The translations under genes were made by a program, and so were the position numbers. Below the pieces are notes generated by a model. That model saw only the letters and a list, made by a program, of their open reading frames with translations. It had not been told where the DNA came from and searched no databases. This document shows, piece after piece, positions 18,788 through 28,847 of a stretch of 42,241 nucleotides of DNA (its first letter is position 1; the number at the start of each line of letters is the position of its first letter). Source of the stretch: Phycisphaerales bacterium (GTDB lineage: Bacteria > Planctomycetota > Phycisphaerae > SM23-33); contig JABGPF010000010.1 in assembly GCA_018645065.1 (NCBI GenBank), positions 1-42,241 on the forward strand, given 5' to 3'.

Positions 18788-21700
18788 CTACTTACGCTTC
18801 ATCACGCACAACTGCGGTTTCCAGTCCGGTTTGTTACGAGTGCTGAATCCACCCGTTTCGATGAACAAGTAGTCGGCGCCGCCGATCTTCCTGACCTGCA
18901 TTTTCAGCGCCTGATACTTGCTGAGATCCATCAGCGTGTCACCCGACCAAATCCAGAGTCCGTCGCTGGTCATTCCCTTGTCCTTGAAGGTCACTGTCGT
19001 AAACGGGGTCCGCCCGGGGCTGGTCTTCTTGGCGGGATCAAACTCGCCTATCGTCTTGACCTGAGCGACAGATTTCCACGTGCCCATGAGCTGCGCATTG
19101 GCGACGGGTTTTCCGTCATAGAGGTACTTGTCGCCATCTTCCTTCGTCTCCTGCCACTTGCTCGAGAGCATCGGAATCACAGCCGCCGATTTGCGAATCG
19201 CCGCATCATCAACGGTCGGGAACTTCATCTCTTCAAGCCAAATACGGAAGATTCCCTGTGCAATCGGGGGCATCTTGACGATCGCCTTATTGCCATATCT
19301 CAGGAAAGTTATCGCAGCGATCGTAACTTCGCCCTTGTTGAACTCTTCGACGAAGTCTTTGGTGACGTACGCACCGCGAGGCCGGCCGCCGGTGCGTCTT
19401 CCGTTACCCTCTTTGGCTTCGCTCATCTGCTTGCCATTAATGTAAATACTGAAACCGGCGCCGCTTCCAACGTGCTGACCGGCTCCGACACGAATACGAT
19501 AAAGGTGTCCGGGCTTCAGAGCAGGACACTTAAACGTCTTGCGTAGCAGCAGAACTTCCTTGTCCCAGAACGTGCGCATCGGATCGCTGTGCCCGCAGTC
19601 CAGGTTTGAGCAACTTCGCGGCGTGGTTACCAGCTTGCCATTGTACTGACCGAAGGGAGCCAGGCCTTTTTTCCACCCGGCTTTGGCGGGGTCGAAATCG
19701 GTCGCAAACCAGTTTTCCATTCCCGCCGGATACGTCACCTTGCGATAACGCCAGGGCGAGATATCGTACTTCTTCTTCTCTTGCGGTTCGAACGTATGGT
19801 AGTCCCACTTGGCGTTCTTCAGGTCCGGCCCGAAACTGTGCCAGTTGTAATCCTGCACCCCGACTTTTCGGTAGAGGTCTGCGAGTTCATCGACACGGCC
19901 TTTGAGGTGTACTCTCGATTTCGTCGGAGCCGCTTCAGCCAGCAATGTCCTGCGGTTCTTTCCGATGAATTCATAGATCACTTTTTCCTGAATGATCGGC
20001 ATGATCGCCTTCTTCAGTTCGGGCCCGAATTTCTCGGGATCGGCGGCGAGGAATATCTTGGCGTACGGAAGGGCCTTGTTGGGGAACTTCTCTTTTGCGA
20101 TTTTGTAGAGCACATCATACCCGCCTGGCACGCCGGCTAGCGACTGGGCGAGGAACTCCATATGGGAATCGAAATTGGAGATGACGTTTTGACCGCCCGG
20201 CGCCGTCTTTACGCCCGTATACCCGATGTAAGCACTCTTGAACTCCTGGGCGGCGAGTTTCCGCACTGCGGGGCTTCCGGTGTTGAGCTTAGCGTTAATC
20301 CGGCTGATCGTACCTGCCGTTGCGTTCCAGATTTGGCAGGTCCTGAGCAGTTCGCCGACTGCGGGCACAACCTTGCGGTAGCAGCGTTCATCGCCCGCCA
20401 CCGGAGCCAGCGCCGTAAGCGCCGAATTCTGCAACCACCACTCTTCGTGCTTCAGAAATCCGACCAGAAGATCAACGTGAGGAGCGATCATGTCCGCCGA
20501 TGCGCGTCCGATCAGGTTCAAAGCGGCGTCCTTGACCCACCAGGATTCAGCCGGGTCGCCCGCCATCTTGATCAGCAGACCAAACACTTCAGGCGTGAGA
20601 ATCTTGTCGCCCGGATAATCTTTGTTAATCGCGTATAGCACAGCCTGACGCACTCGCGGGTCCTTCGATTTGATCAGTTCTACAGCGAGTTCAAGCCTTG
20701 GCTTACCGCCCGGGAGGCGCCAACCGACCTGGTTGGTGTTGATGCCCATCGCCTTGCGCGCCGCTGCGATGCGGACGGCATGGTCCTGGTGGTGAGCGTA
20801 CTTGCTGATCACCGCGTCGCTCAGTTCGTCCGACGCAGCCATCCGCTCCAGAATCTGCTTGGCCGAGTCGCTTGCCAGCTTTTCTTTGGAAAGGTCCTGG
20901 CGGTTTCCGTTCTTATCGGCTGGGGCCTGGAGAGAGACGAACAGATCATCAGCCTCGGTTCCCCAGGGGCGTTTGGGCAGCTTGTATTTCTTCGAGAACT
21001 TGGAAGGCGGCGCACCGGTGATGCGCAGAGTCTTACGAGGAATAGTGTAGGCAAGCGGGTAACCTGCGCCCCATGAAACCTTGTCGTAGCCCGCTCCGCC
21101 GAGGATACCAAACGAACCGTCCCAGCGGCGAGACAGTTCGTAATGCCACTGTCGATTGTCCATAAACTCGCGGTATTGCGTCGGCTTCTTGTCGCGAAGA
21201 AGACCCATCGCAGCGCTGCGCCAGATTTCACCAATACCACCACCGGTGTGTCCGTGCAGCATAAAAGTAGTGGTGTAGAATCCGGTCATCGCACAAGCGT
21301 CGCGAGCGGCGGCGTAGATCGACTTCTCACCGTCCGGCGTGAGCGAAGCCGCCGCAGCCATCGCAAAAGCGAGATTACCGTTCTTACCATTATCGACGAA
21401 GGCGACTTCCGTTCTGCCGTTTCCGTACGGGTTGTTTCCGCGTCCGGCATAGCGGTAGAAGTGTCTCAGCACTCGGTGAAGCGTATCGTCGTTAACTTTG
21501 ACTCCGCACTCTTTGGCCAGCAGCAGGAAGGTCACAACCGCTGTACCACCAGCGTTCAGGTGCCCGCCGCCGCCACCGTAGTTTACTCCCGCCACCCCGC
21601 CTCTTCCGGCCCAGCCGCCGAAGAACTCGCCCTTCGTCGCCGAATCGGCCCACCTCTGGATTACCGGGAGCACCGACTGATCGCCCGTGCGAAGATAGTA

Positions 21701-22369
21701 CTCACACAGCGGAATACCGCCATAACCGAGATGCCACGCATAGGTCGCCGTCCCCAATCCCCTGGCCCATTTACGCACAGTAACAAGATCCTTGTCGTCA
21801 CCGGTGGACACGAGGAACAGCATTCCAATCCCGCCGAACCCGGGGTCGGTGCCTGGCTTGGCCATATAATCGGCGAAGTTGCGCACGATCTTGTCGGACT
21901 TGGCGCACTTCAGCGGCCAGGTCGGGCTGTACTTGCCTAGCACGGGGATATTAACGATCACCTGTTGCGCCTTGTCGCCAGGTGTGTCTTTGACCATGAA
22001 CTTGACCTTACCGTCGCTGGCTTCGGCGGCGGTGATGATCCGTCCCAACTGAATGCGAGGGTCGATGTCGGCGAGTTTCCGGCCGTTAATGGTCTCGATG
22101 ATTTGCCCGGCCTTCAGCTTACCTGCGGTAGCTGCGGGCGAACCTTCTTCGATTTTCCCAACCTTCATCACAAAAGCAGGCTGATGCAATTCGATCGCCA
22201 TGCCCACAGGCCCGAAACGCGCAATGGTCTGCTGCGATTTGGTCTCACTCGGTCGAGTGGAAAACACAGCAGGACCCTTGTAAAAGCTTTTCACCTCACC
22301 GGCAGCGCCCGCAACGCCCGCGCATATGAAAACCGCCAATACAGATACCGCACCTATTCGTTTATGCAT
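18788..22369 (-). CDS. DUF6288-type exported protein with PDZ, HEAT repeats and C-terminal Cys module (copy A)
   Basis: 1193 aa; STRPSETKSQQTIARFGPVGMAIELHQPAFVMKVGKIEEGSPAATAGKLKAGQIIETINGRKL; HEAT-like HAVRIAAARKAMGI; C-terminal NWFATDFDPAKAGWKKGLAPFGQ...CSNLDCGHSDP. Confidence 0.78.
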   Translation of the reverse strand: MHKRIGAVSVLAVFICAGVAGAAGEVKSFYKGPAVFSTRPSETKSQQTIARFGPVGMAIELHQPAFVMKVGKIEEGSPAATAGKLKAGQIIETINGRKLADIDPRIQLGRIITAAEASDGKVKFMVKDTPGDKAQQVIVNIPVLGKYSPTWPLKCAKSDKIVRNFADYMAKPGTDPGFGGIGMLFLVSTGDDKDLVTVRKWARGLGTATYAWHLGYGGIPLCEYYLRTGDQSVLPVIQRWADSATKGEFFGGWAGRGGVAGVNYGGGGGHLNAGGTAVVTFLLLAKECGVKVNDDTLHRVLRHFYRYAGRGNNPYGNGRTEVAFVDNGKNGNLAFAMAAAASLTPDGEKSIYAAARDACAMTGFYTTTFMLHGHTGGGIGEIWRSAAMGLLRDKKPTQYREFMDNRQWHYELSRRWDGSFGILGGAGYDKVSWGAGYPLAYTIPRKTLRITGAPPSKFSKKYKLPKRPWGTEADDLFVSLQAPADKNGNRQDLSKEKLASDSAKQILERMAASDELSDAVISKYAHHQDHAVRIAAARKAMGINTNQVGWRLPGGKPRLELAVELIKSKDPRVRQAVLYAINKDYPGDKILTPEVFGLLIKMAGDPAESWWVKDAALNLIGRASADMIAPHVDLLVGFLKHEEWWLQNSALTALAPVAGDERCYRKVVPAVGELLRTCQIWNATAGTISRINAKLNTGSPAVRKLAAQEFKSAYIGYTGVKTAPGGQNVISNFDSHMEFLAQSLAGVPGGYDVLYKIAKEKFPNKALPYAKIFLAADPEKFGPELKKAIMPIIQEKVIYEFIGKNRRTLLAEAAPTKSRVHLKGRVDELADLYRKVGVQDYNWHSFGPDLKNAKWDYHTFEPQEKKKYDISPWRYRKVTYPAGMENWFATDFDPAKAGWKKGLAPFGQYNGKLVTTPRSCSNLDCGHSDPMRTFWDKEVLLLRKTFKCPALKPGHLYRIRVGAGQHVGSGAGFSIYINGKQMSEAKEGNGRRTGGRPRGAYVTKDFVEEFNKGEVTIAAITFLRYGNKAIVKMPPIAQGIFRIWLEEMKFPTVDDAAIRKSAAVIPMLSSKWQETKEDGDKYLYDGKPVANAQLMGTWKSVAQVKTIGEFDPAKKTSPGRTPFTTVTFKDKGMTSDGLWIWSGDTLMDLSKYQALKMQVRKIGGADYLFIETGGFSTRNKPDWKPQLCVMKRK

Positions 22370-22431
22370 AATGGTTCCTTTTGATCCTTATCCTTTATTG
22401 CATCTGCATTAACAACCGCAGGCACAGTCGT

Positions 22432-25400
22432 TTATTTACGCTTCATCACGTACAGCTGCGATTTCCAGCCCGGTTTGTTACGAGTGCTGAATCCACCCGT
22501 TTCAATGAACAGATACTCGGCGCCGTCGATCTTCTTGATCTGCATCTTCAGCGCCTGATACTTGCTGATATCCATCAGGGTGTCGCCTGACCACATCCAC
22601 AGGGGGCTGGAGGTCAGGGCGTTATCCTTGAACGTCATCGTCGAGAACCCAGGGCGGTTAACGCGCCTCGGTTTTTTCGTGGGATCGAATTCATCGATAG
22701 TCTTCACCTGTGCGATGAGGTTCCAACTTCCCATCAGTTTCGGATTCGCAACGAACTTACCGTCCCAGCGGAAACTCTGATCGCCGGCGGGCTTATTGCG
22801 ATCCTCCAACCACTGGGCCGCCTGCCACGCCGACGAGATCATCGGAACAACCGCCGCCGACTTGCTCACCAGATCGTCGCCCATCGGAGGGATCTTCTGG
22901 GCCTCGATGTGCAAACTCATCCTGCCTTGCGGGACTCGCTTGCTCGGCTTGACCTTGTACTTATCGCTGAAGCGAAGGAAGCTCTTAACCGCGATAGTCA
23001 CCTCACCGCCGTCGATATCCGAAAGGAACTCTTTAGTGATAAACGCTCCCTTGGGCTTCCCGCCGCCGCCACGACCGACACAGCGGTCCTGCTCGATCAA
23101 CAGCTTGCCATTGATGTAGACACCGTAACCACCGCCATTACCAACGTGGCCTCTATGATTAATACGCAAGCGATAGCGATACCCCTCCTTCACCGCGGGG
23201 ATCTTGAATGTCCCGCGCATCAGCAGGACCTCTTTGTCCCACAATGTGTTCACTTTAGTTGCTCCGTAACAGATAGGACCAACACACGCCGCTGAACATT
23301 TGGATACGGGCGACTGGGAAATCTTGCCCATGTATTGACCGAACGGGCTCTTGCCTTTTTTCCAGGCGGCCTGGGCGGGATTGAAGTCAGTGGCGAACCA
23401 GTTTTCCATGCCCTTGGGCAAGGTTACCTCGCGGTATCGCGTGATGAGCACGTCCCATGGGACTTGCTCGGCGGTGATCGGGTCAAAGGTATGGTAAGAC
23501 CACTCGGCGTCGCGAAGGTCAGCGAACATGCGCCATTCGTATTGGTCGTGTCCGGCCCGTTTATGCAGAGCAACCAAACCATCGACATTATCGCCGCCGG
23601 GATATGCGTTCTGCGTTTCAGCGGCAACGAGCTTCTGCAATCTCACCCGGTTCCTTCCAACGTACTCGGGGATCAATTCGTTCAGGATGATCGGAGTGAT
23701 CGCCTTCTTCAGCTTGGGACCGAACTGGCTGGGATCGGCGGCGAGGAAGAACTCTTTGTAGGGAAGAATCTGTTGGGGGAAACGCGCCCGCCCGGCATCG
23801 TATAGCACGTCCAAACCGCCCGGTACATCGGCCAGCGAACTGGCGACGAATGTCAGGTGAGAGTTGTAGACTGATGTAATGTTCTGACCGCCGCGAGCGG
23901 TTTTCACGCCAGCGTAACCGGTGTAGCTCTCCTTCAGCGTCTTCAACGCCAACTTATGCACCGCGGGACCAGCCGCCTTGATCTTGGCGCGAATGCCCGG
24001 CAGGAGGCCGCTGGTGAGTGCTGATCGCTGGTTCGTCCTGACCAGTTCGCCAATCAGCGGGAGCACTTTTTTGTAACAACGCTGGTCGGCAACCACGGGT
24101 GTCAGGGCGGTTAGGGCTGCGTTTTGCAGCCACCACTCGCTGTGATTAAGGTATCCCAGCAGGAGATCGACGTGCGGGACGACCCAGTCGGCTGGGGCGT
24201 GACCGATAATCTGCATCGCGGGATCTTTTACCGACCACGCTTCGGCGGGGTTTTTTACAGCTTTAACCGCAAGGTCGAAGATGTCGCGGGTGAGCACTTC
24301 GGTGCGTTTTTCACGCCACAGGATTTCGTAGATCGCCATGAACATAGCGCGTCGCACGCATGGGGATTTCGAGCCCAGGAACTCCATAACAAGCTCTTTG
24401 CGCATCTTACCGCCGGGCTTGCGCCAACCGATATAAGCGCTGTTGACGCCCAGGGCCTTGTTGGCTGCGACGAAGCGGATGTTGTGACTCTGATGGTGCA
24501 TATACTTGCGGATCACATCGTCGCTGGGTTGCTCGGCGGCGTGGAAACGGCGGAAAAATTGCAGGCTTGAATCTTTCGCCAGCGTCTCGCCAGAGAGGTC
24601 CTGGACCTTGTCGTTCTTATCAGGCACAGCCCTTAACGACACGAAGGCGTTATCGGCATCTGTTCCCCAGGGCAATTTCGGAAGCTGGTATTTTTTTGAA
24701 TATTTGGACGGCGGAGCGCCGGTGATTCGCAGTGTTTTGCGCGGGATGGTGTAAGCCATCGGGTAAGCCATGCCCCACTTTACATTATCGTAACCGCCCC
24801 CGCCGAGGATACCAAACGAGCCGTCAAAGCGACGCGACAAGTCGTAGTGCCACTGGCGGTTGTCCATAAACTCGCGATACTGTTTCTGTTTCTTATCGTA
24901 CAGCAAACCCATTGCCGAACTGCGCCATATCTCGCCAATCCCACCGCCGGTATGCCCGTGGAGCATGAAAGTAGTGGTGTAGAAACTGGTCATCGCACAC
25001 ACGTCGCGAGCCTTGGCGTAGACAGAATTTTCACCGTCAGGCGTTAGCGAAGCAGCAGCAGCCATCGCAAACGCGAGGTTACCGTTCTTACCGTTATCAA
25101 CGAATCCGACTTCGGTTCGTCCGTCGCCGTAAGGGTTGCCCCCGCGTCCGGCGTATCGGTAGAAGTGAACCAGCGCGCCCTTCAGGGCATGTTCGGGAAC
25201 ATCTGCGCCGCATTCCTTAGCCAGCAGCAGGAACGTCACCACTGCTGTACCGCCTGCATTGAGGTGCCCGTTACCGTAAGTGACTGAGCAAACTCCGCCC
25301 CGCCCGGCCCAGCCGTCGAGATACTGACCCTTCACCGCGTTATCGACCCACTTCTGGATGCCCGGGAGCACCTCTTTATCACCGGTGCGGAGGTAGTATT

Positions 25401-26064
25401 CACACAGCGGAACACCAGCGAAACCGATATACCATGCGTAGGTGTGCGGGCTATTGGCGGCGCTACGGGCCCATTTGCGAACTACGGCCAGATCCTTTTC
25501 ATCACCGGTCGACAGGAGGAAGATCATACTGATGTCGGCGATACCTTTGTTCGAATCGGGCTTGGAGAGGTAGTCGGCAACCTGACGCACGATCTTGTCT
25601 GACTTCTTGCATTTCAGCGGCCAGGTCGGGCTGTAGGCGCCGAGTATTGGAATATTGACGGTGACCGGTTCAGACTGCCCCTTGATGGCGAATTTGACGA
25701 CTCCGTCGGTGGCTTCAGCCTTTGCGAGTATCTGGGCCAACTGCATGCGCGGGTCGATATCGGCGAGTTTCTGACCGTTGATGGTCTCGATGGTCTGGCC
25801 TTTCTCGAGCTTACCGGTCGCAGCAGCGGGCGAGCCTTCTTCGATGTTCTTGATCTTCATCACGAAGGCGGGCTGATGCAGCTCGATGCCCATACCGACC
25901 GGACCGAAACGGGCAATGGTCTGCAGCGATTTTGTCTCACTCGGACGAGTGGAGAACAGGCCCGGGGCCTTGTAAAAGCTTTTTGTCTTATCTGCAGCGT
26001 CGAGGCTTACACAGATAAAAAGTAGAGATACGAATACCAGTCCGATTTTCTGTTTCTGTTTCAT
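22432..26064 (-). CDS. DUF6288-type exported protein with PDZ, HEAT repeats and C-terminal Cys module (copy B)
   Basis: Track start 26178 would overlap the upstream gene; signal peptide begins at internal M39 (MKQKQKIGLVFVSLLFICVSLDAA), ATG at 26064. Tandem paralog of 18788..22369 along most of its length. Confidence 0.78.
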   Translation of the reverse strand: MKQKQKIGLVFVSLLFICVSLDAADKTKSFYKAPGLFSTRPSETKSLQTIARFGPVGMGIELHQPAFVMKIKNIEEGSPAAATGKLEKGQTIETINGQKLADIDPRMQLAQILAKAEATDGVVKFAIKGQSEPVTVNIPILGAYSPTWPLKCKKSDKIVRQVADYLSKPDSNKGIADISMIFLLSTGDEKDLAVVRKWARSAANSPHTYAWYIGFAGVPLCEYYLRTGDKEVLPGIQKWVDNAVKGQYLDGWAGRGGVCSVTYGNGHLNAGGTAVVTFLLLAKECGADVPEHALKGALVHFYRYAGRGGNPYGDGRTEVGFVDNGKNGNLAFAMAAAASLTPDGENSVYAKARDVCAMTSFYTTTFMLHGHTGGGIGEIWRSSAMGLLYDKKQKQYREFMDNRQWHYDLSRRFDGSFGILGGGGYDNVKWGMAYPMAYTIPRKTLRITGAPPSKYSKKYQLPKLPWGTDADNAFVSLRAVPDKNDKVQDLSGETLAKDSSLQFFRRFHAAEQPSDDVIRKYMHHQSHNIRFVAANKALGVNSAYIGWRKPGGKMRKELVMEFLGSKSPCVRRAMFMAIYEILWREKRTEVLTRDIFDLAVKAVKNPAEAWSVKDPAMQIIGHAPADWVVPHVDLLLGYLNHSEWWLQNAALTALTPVVADQRCYKKVLPLIGELVRTNQRSALTSGLLPGIRAKIKAAGPAVHKLALKTLKESYTGYAGVKTARGGQNITSVYNSHLTFVASSLADVPGGLDVLYDAGRARFPQQILPYKEFFLAADPSQFGPKLKKAITPIILNELIPEYVGRNRVRLQKLVAAETQNAYPGGDNVDGLVALHKRAGHDQYEWRMFADLRDAEWSYHTFDPITAEQVPWDVLITRYREVTLPKGMENWFATDFNPAQAAWKKGKSPFGQYMGKISQSPVSKCSAACVGPICYGATKVNTLWDKEVLLMRGTFKIPAVKEGYRYRLRINHRGHVGNGGGYGVYINGKLLIEQDRCVGRGGGGKPKGAFITKEFLSDIDGGEVTIAVKSFLRFSDKYKVKPSKRVPQGRMSLHIEAQKIPPMGDDLVSKSAAVVPMISSAWQAAQWLEDRNKPAGDQSFRWDGKFVANPKLMGSWNLIAQVKTIDEFDPTKKPRRVNRPGFSTMTFKDNALTSSPLWMWSGDTLMDISKYQALKMQIKKIDGAEYLFIETGGFSTRNKPGWKSQLYVMKRK

Positions 26065-26068
26065 GGTG

Positions 26069-26956
26069 TTATTTCTTTGTATGGGCTTTTGAATTAGGGC
26101 GGGGTTTGGCTGCTGGTTTGGCCTGCGGTCGCAGGCGAAGTATGATTTTGGTTCCGACTTTCGGCAGATCAGTAGCATTAACCTGCCACATCAGCGCTTG
26201 ATTGCCCTTGGCGTGGACGCCCGGAAGGCAGAGAAGTTCGTCGCCGAAAGTTGATATTGAAATTACATTCCCACTCACTCCGCTCATGTAGGTCATCGGG
26301 CCTGAACCGTTTCTGCGCAGGAGCGATCCGGCGAAGAGGAATGTGTTGGGGAACTTGGCTCGCACTGGGTTTGGGTCTTCTTCCACGCCATCGATATCGT
26401 CGAAATCATTACCGGCAGGTTCCACGAAATCGCTGATGGGGCGATCGATCAGCTTACCCTTTTTATTCTTGAACACCAGCGAAACGTCCACCGGCTCGCC
26501 CGACGGAGGCAGGTGCATCCAGCGGGTCATTTCTTTGTTGACCGGCTTCTGCATCGCCGGATTCCCCGGATTGGCTCCCAGCAACAGCAGCGCCGCGTGA
26601 ATATGAGCAGGCTTGGCCTGGATCGCGATGATCGACTCGTGCTCCTTGCTGCCCTTGGTGCAGGCGATAAGTTCAAGCGACCCATGATCGAGACACACCA
26701 GAGATTCGATATCAACATACCGCTTTGGAACGTTTATCTCTATACCCGGAAGCTTGATCTTCTTAGACGCCTTACCCGCCGGTCGAGAAGCTGGTTGAGA
26801 AGCTGGTTGAGAAGCCGGCTGCGACGCCGGTTGAGATGTCGGCGCAGACTCACCGCAAAAACTCACATCTGCAAACACCACCAAAACCACAAGCCACACC
26901 GATACAACAGCCGTAGCAAGGGCAAATGCAGTTCCGATTAGGTTTCGTTTCGCCAT
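26069..26956 (-). CDS. Exported YdjY-like protein with SQPA-repeat linker
   Basis: ATG at 26956 (MAKRNLIGTAFALATAVVSVWLVVLVVFADVSFCG...) gives a signal-like start; IEINVPKRYVDIESLVCLDHGSLELIACTKGSKEHESIIAIQAKPAHIHAALLLLGANPG resembles the YdjY family. Confidence 0.6.
   Translation of the reverse strand: MAKRNLIGTAFALATAVVSVWLVVLVVFADVSFCGESAPTSQPASQPASQPASQPASRPAGKASKKIKLPGIEINVPKRYVDIESLVCLDHGSLELIACTKGSKEHESIIAIQAKPAHIHAALLLLGANPGNPAMQKPVNKEMTRWMHLPPSGEPVDVSLVFKNKKGKLIDRPISDFVEPAGNDFDDIDGVEEDPNPVRAKFPNTFLFAGSLLRRNGSGPMTYMSGVSGNVISISTFGDELLCLPGVHAKGNQALMWQVNATDLPKVGTKIILRLRPQAKPAAKPRPNSKAHTKK
26762..26849 (-). repeat. Short in-frame tandem repeat encoding (SQPA)n / SRPA linker
   Basis: Translated PTSQPASQPASQPASQPASRPAGKASKK in the 26069..26956 CDS. 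Confidence 0.8.
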
Positions 26957-27204
26957 GACGTCCTTCCAGTTCCCCACCCATCACAGACCGTACTATATTT
27001 TAACGCTGAAACAACACTCCGCCGCAAAACACCAATAACGGATCGTCAATCAAGATCGTATTATACCATTTCACCACACGCATTTTCCATCATATTAATT
27101 TTCTTTGCGGCAACCTGCATGTTTTTTATGCCAAACTATTCACTATATAGCGCAGACAAGCTCTATTTTTCATGCTATCATTGTGTGGACATCGGAGATT
27201 ACGA

Positions 27205-28365
27205 ATGCACGAGAAAAGACGAGTAGCAATAGCGATCGAGCTTGACTGGCCCTACAAACGCCATCACGAGGTGTTCGCCGGAGCCCATCGCTACGCACAA
27301 GAACACGGTGGTTGGAAGTTCATTTTGGACGAATACCCCGAGTTAACACTCGAAACCAAACCTTCTAAAGCGGTATATGACGGGATTATCGGGCGAGCAA
27401 CGCCCCGCCTGGTCGCAGCGGCCCGAACCGCAGGCGTGCCTTTGGTAAATGTCTGGCATAATTCTCCAGAGACCGGCGTGCCGATGGTCACACCGGATTT
27501 TAAAGAAGCCGGTCGCGTGGCCGCCAAGCATTTGATGGCCCGCGGATTCGAGCGATTCGCTTTTCTCGGACGCAAGCGAGAACGAAGCGTCAAGGAGAGG
27601 CTTACCGGTTTCAAGGAGGTGTTGCATACCGCGGGATTTTCGTGCTCTGTGCTGATGGTCCCCGACAACATTACGCTCACCGCTGCGAACTGGCGGAAGT
27701 TCGTCACTCGGTTGGGGAAGTGGATCGACGAATGGTCCTGCCCTATAGGTGTCAGCACATCGTACGACTTGCTAGCCAGGCATGTCGCCTGCGAGTGCGA
27801 TCGCAAAGGCCTGCACGTCCCGCAGGATGTGGCGCTGGTCGGAATGCATAACGAAACGGTGATCTGCACTCATCCCGACCCGTCTCTTACCAGTATCGAC
27901 TTGGGATACGAGCTCGTGGGCCACCGTGCAGCCGAGCTGCTGGACGATATAATGAACGGCCAGCAGGCCCCGGAGGAGCCTATCCTACTACCGATAGGCG
28001 GACTTATACCGCGACGCTCGACCGACGCACTGGCGGTGGAAGACGACCTGGTCGCCGGAGCACTGAGATTCATCTCCGAACACTCGCACAAGCCAATTCG
28101 CGTGGGAGACGTAGCCACACACCTGCATGTGGCGCGCCGCACGCTCGAACGACGGTTCAGCAACAGCCTGGGACGCTCAATCGCCGCAGAAATCGCCCGC
28201 CTGAGAGTTGAACGAGCAAAACGTAAACTAGTAGAAACAAAGGCGTCGATCAAATCGATAGCACATGAATTCGGGTTCGCAGACTCACTACAGATGGCCG
28301 TCGTCTTCAATCGAATCGAAGGAATATCACCCAGCGTTTATCGACGCACGCACCGAAAACAGTAA
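27205..28365 (+). CDS. XylR-type transcriptional regulator (LacI-like sensor domain plus AraC HTH)
   Basis: MHEKRRVAIAIELDWPYKRHHEVFAGAHRYAQEHGGWKF...; C-terminal AraC HTH (VGDVATHLHVARRTLERRFSNSLGRSIAAEIARLRVERAKRKLVETKASIKSIAHEFGFADSLQMAVVFNRIEGISPSVYRR). Divergent from the minus-strand gene run. Confidence 0.88.
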   Translation: MHEKRRVAIAIELDWPYKRHHEVFAGAHRYAQEHGGWKFILDEYPELTLETKPSKAVYDGIIGRATPRLVAAARTAGVPLVNVWHNSPETGVPMVTPDFKEAGRVAAKHLMARGFERFAFLGRKRERSVKERLTGFKEVLHTAGFSCSVLMVPDNITLTAANWRKFVTRLGKWIDEWSCPIGVSTSYDLLARHVACECDRKGLHVPQDVALVGMHNETVICTHPDPSLTSIDLGYELVGHRAAELLDDIMNGQQAPEEPILLPIGGLIPRRSTDALAVEDDLVAGALRFISEHSHKPIRVGDVATHLHVARRTLERRFSNSLGRSIAAEIARLRVERAKRKLVETKASIKSIAHEFGFADSLQMAVVFNRIEGISPSVYRRTHRKQ

Positions 28366-28368
28366 AAA

Positions 28369-28649
28369 ACGGATCAATATCCAACCGAACAATCCCGAAG
28401 TACATCGGGATCCAATGTCCAAGTTAACGTCAACGACAACGACAACGTCAAAAGCGAACGGCGCGAAACCGCAAGCGGTTTTAGTGCGCGTCTCGCGCAC
28501 GGTAGCGAATCAGAACCGCTTGCGGTGTCGCGCGCCGTTGTCGTAGTGACGTTGCTGTTGACGTTGCTGTTGACGTTGCTGTTGACGTTGCTGTTGACGT
28601 TAACTTGAACATTGGATATTTCTTGTTGTTCGGTTGGATATTGATCCGT
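28369..28649. repeat. Long imperfect inverted-repeat element 1 with 24-bp perfect terminal inverted repeats and internal 12-bp tandem repeat
   Basis: ACGGATCAATATCCAACCGAACAA at 28369-28392 equals the reverse complement of 28626-28649; interior arms also match imperfectly (AACGTCAACG..., GGCGCG...CCGCAAGCGGTT). Confidence 0.85.
28551..28598 (+). repeat. Four exact tandem copies of GTTGCTGTTGAC
   Basis: 28551-28562, 28563-28574, 28575-28586, 28587-28598 read directly. Confidence 0.95.
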
Positions 28650-28847
28650 CCCCCCCCTCGGTAATCCGTCATTAACCCAAAAAACGCCCGCCCGGCGCCG
28701 CAAATGGAAGCAATATACGCGCCCAATTTTGGTGTTTGTATTGACAGAATCAAGATACCGGTTAAGATCGTATACTTATCAGACGTGCGATCCGGACGCA
28801 TTCGAGGATCGGAGGCAAGCGAAGGAACCCGTAACACAGATAGAATT

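Noticed and set aside
28551-28598. Possible CRISPR array (regular 12-bp repeats)
   Set aside because: Direct tandem repeats with no spacers; unit far too short; no cas genes nearby.
28374-28703. Minus-strand ORF encoding NVNSNVNSNVNS repeats
   Set aside because: Produced by the 12-bp tandem repeat inside inverted-repeat element 1; no coding support.
28741-28776. TTGACA ... TATACT promoter upstream of the HTH pseudo-ATPase
   Set aside because: Spacing between the two boxes is 24 bp, too long for a standard sigma70 promoter; the alternative TAAGAT at 16 bp is weak, so not listed as a feature.
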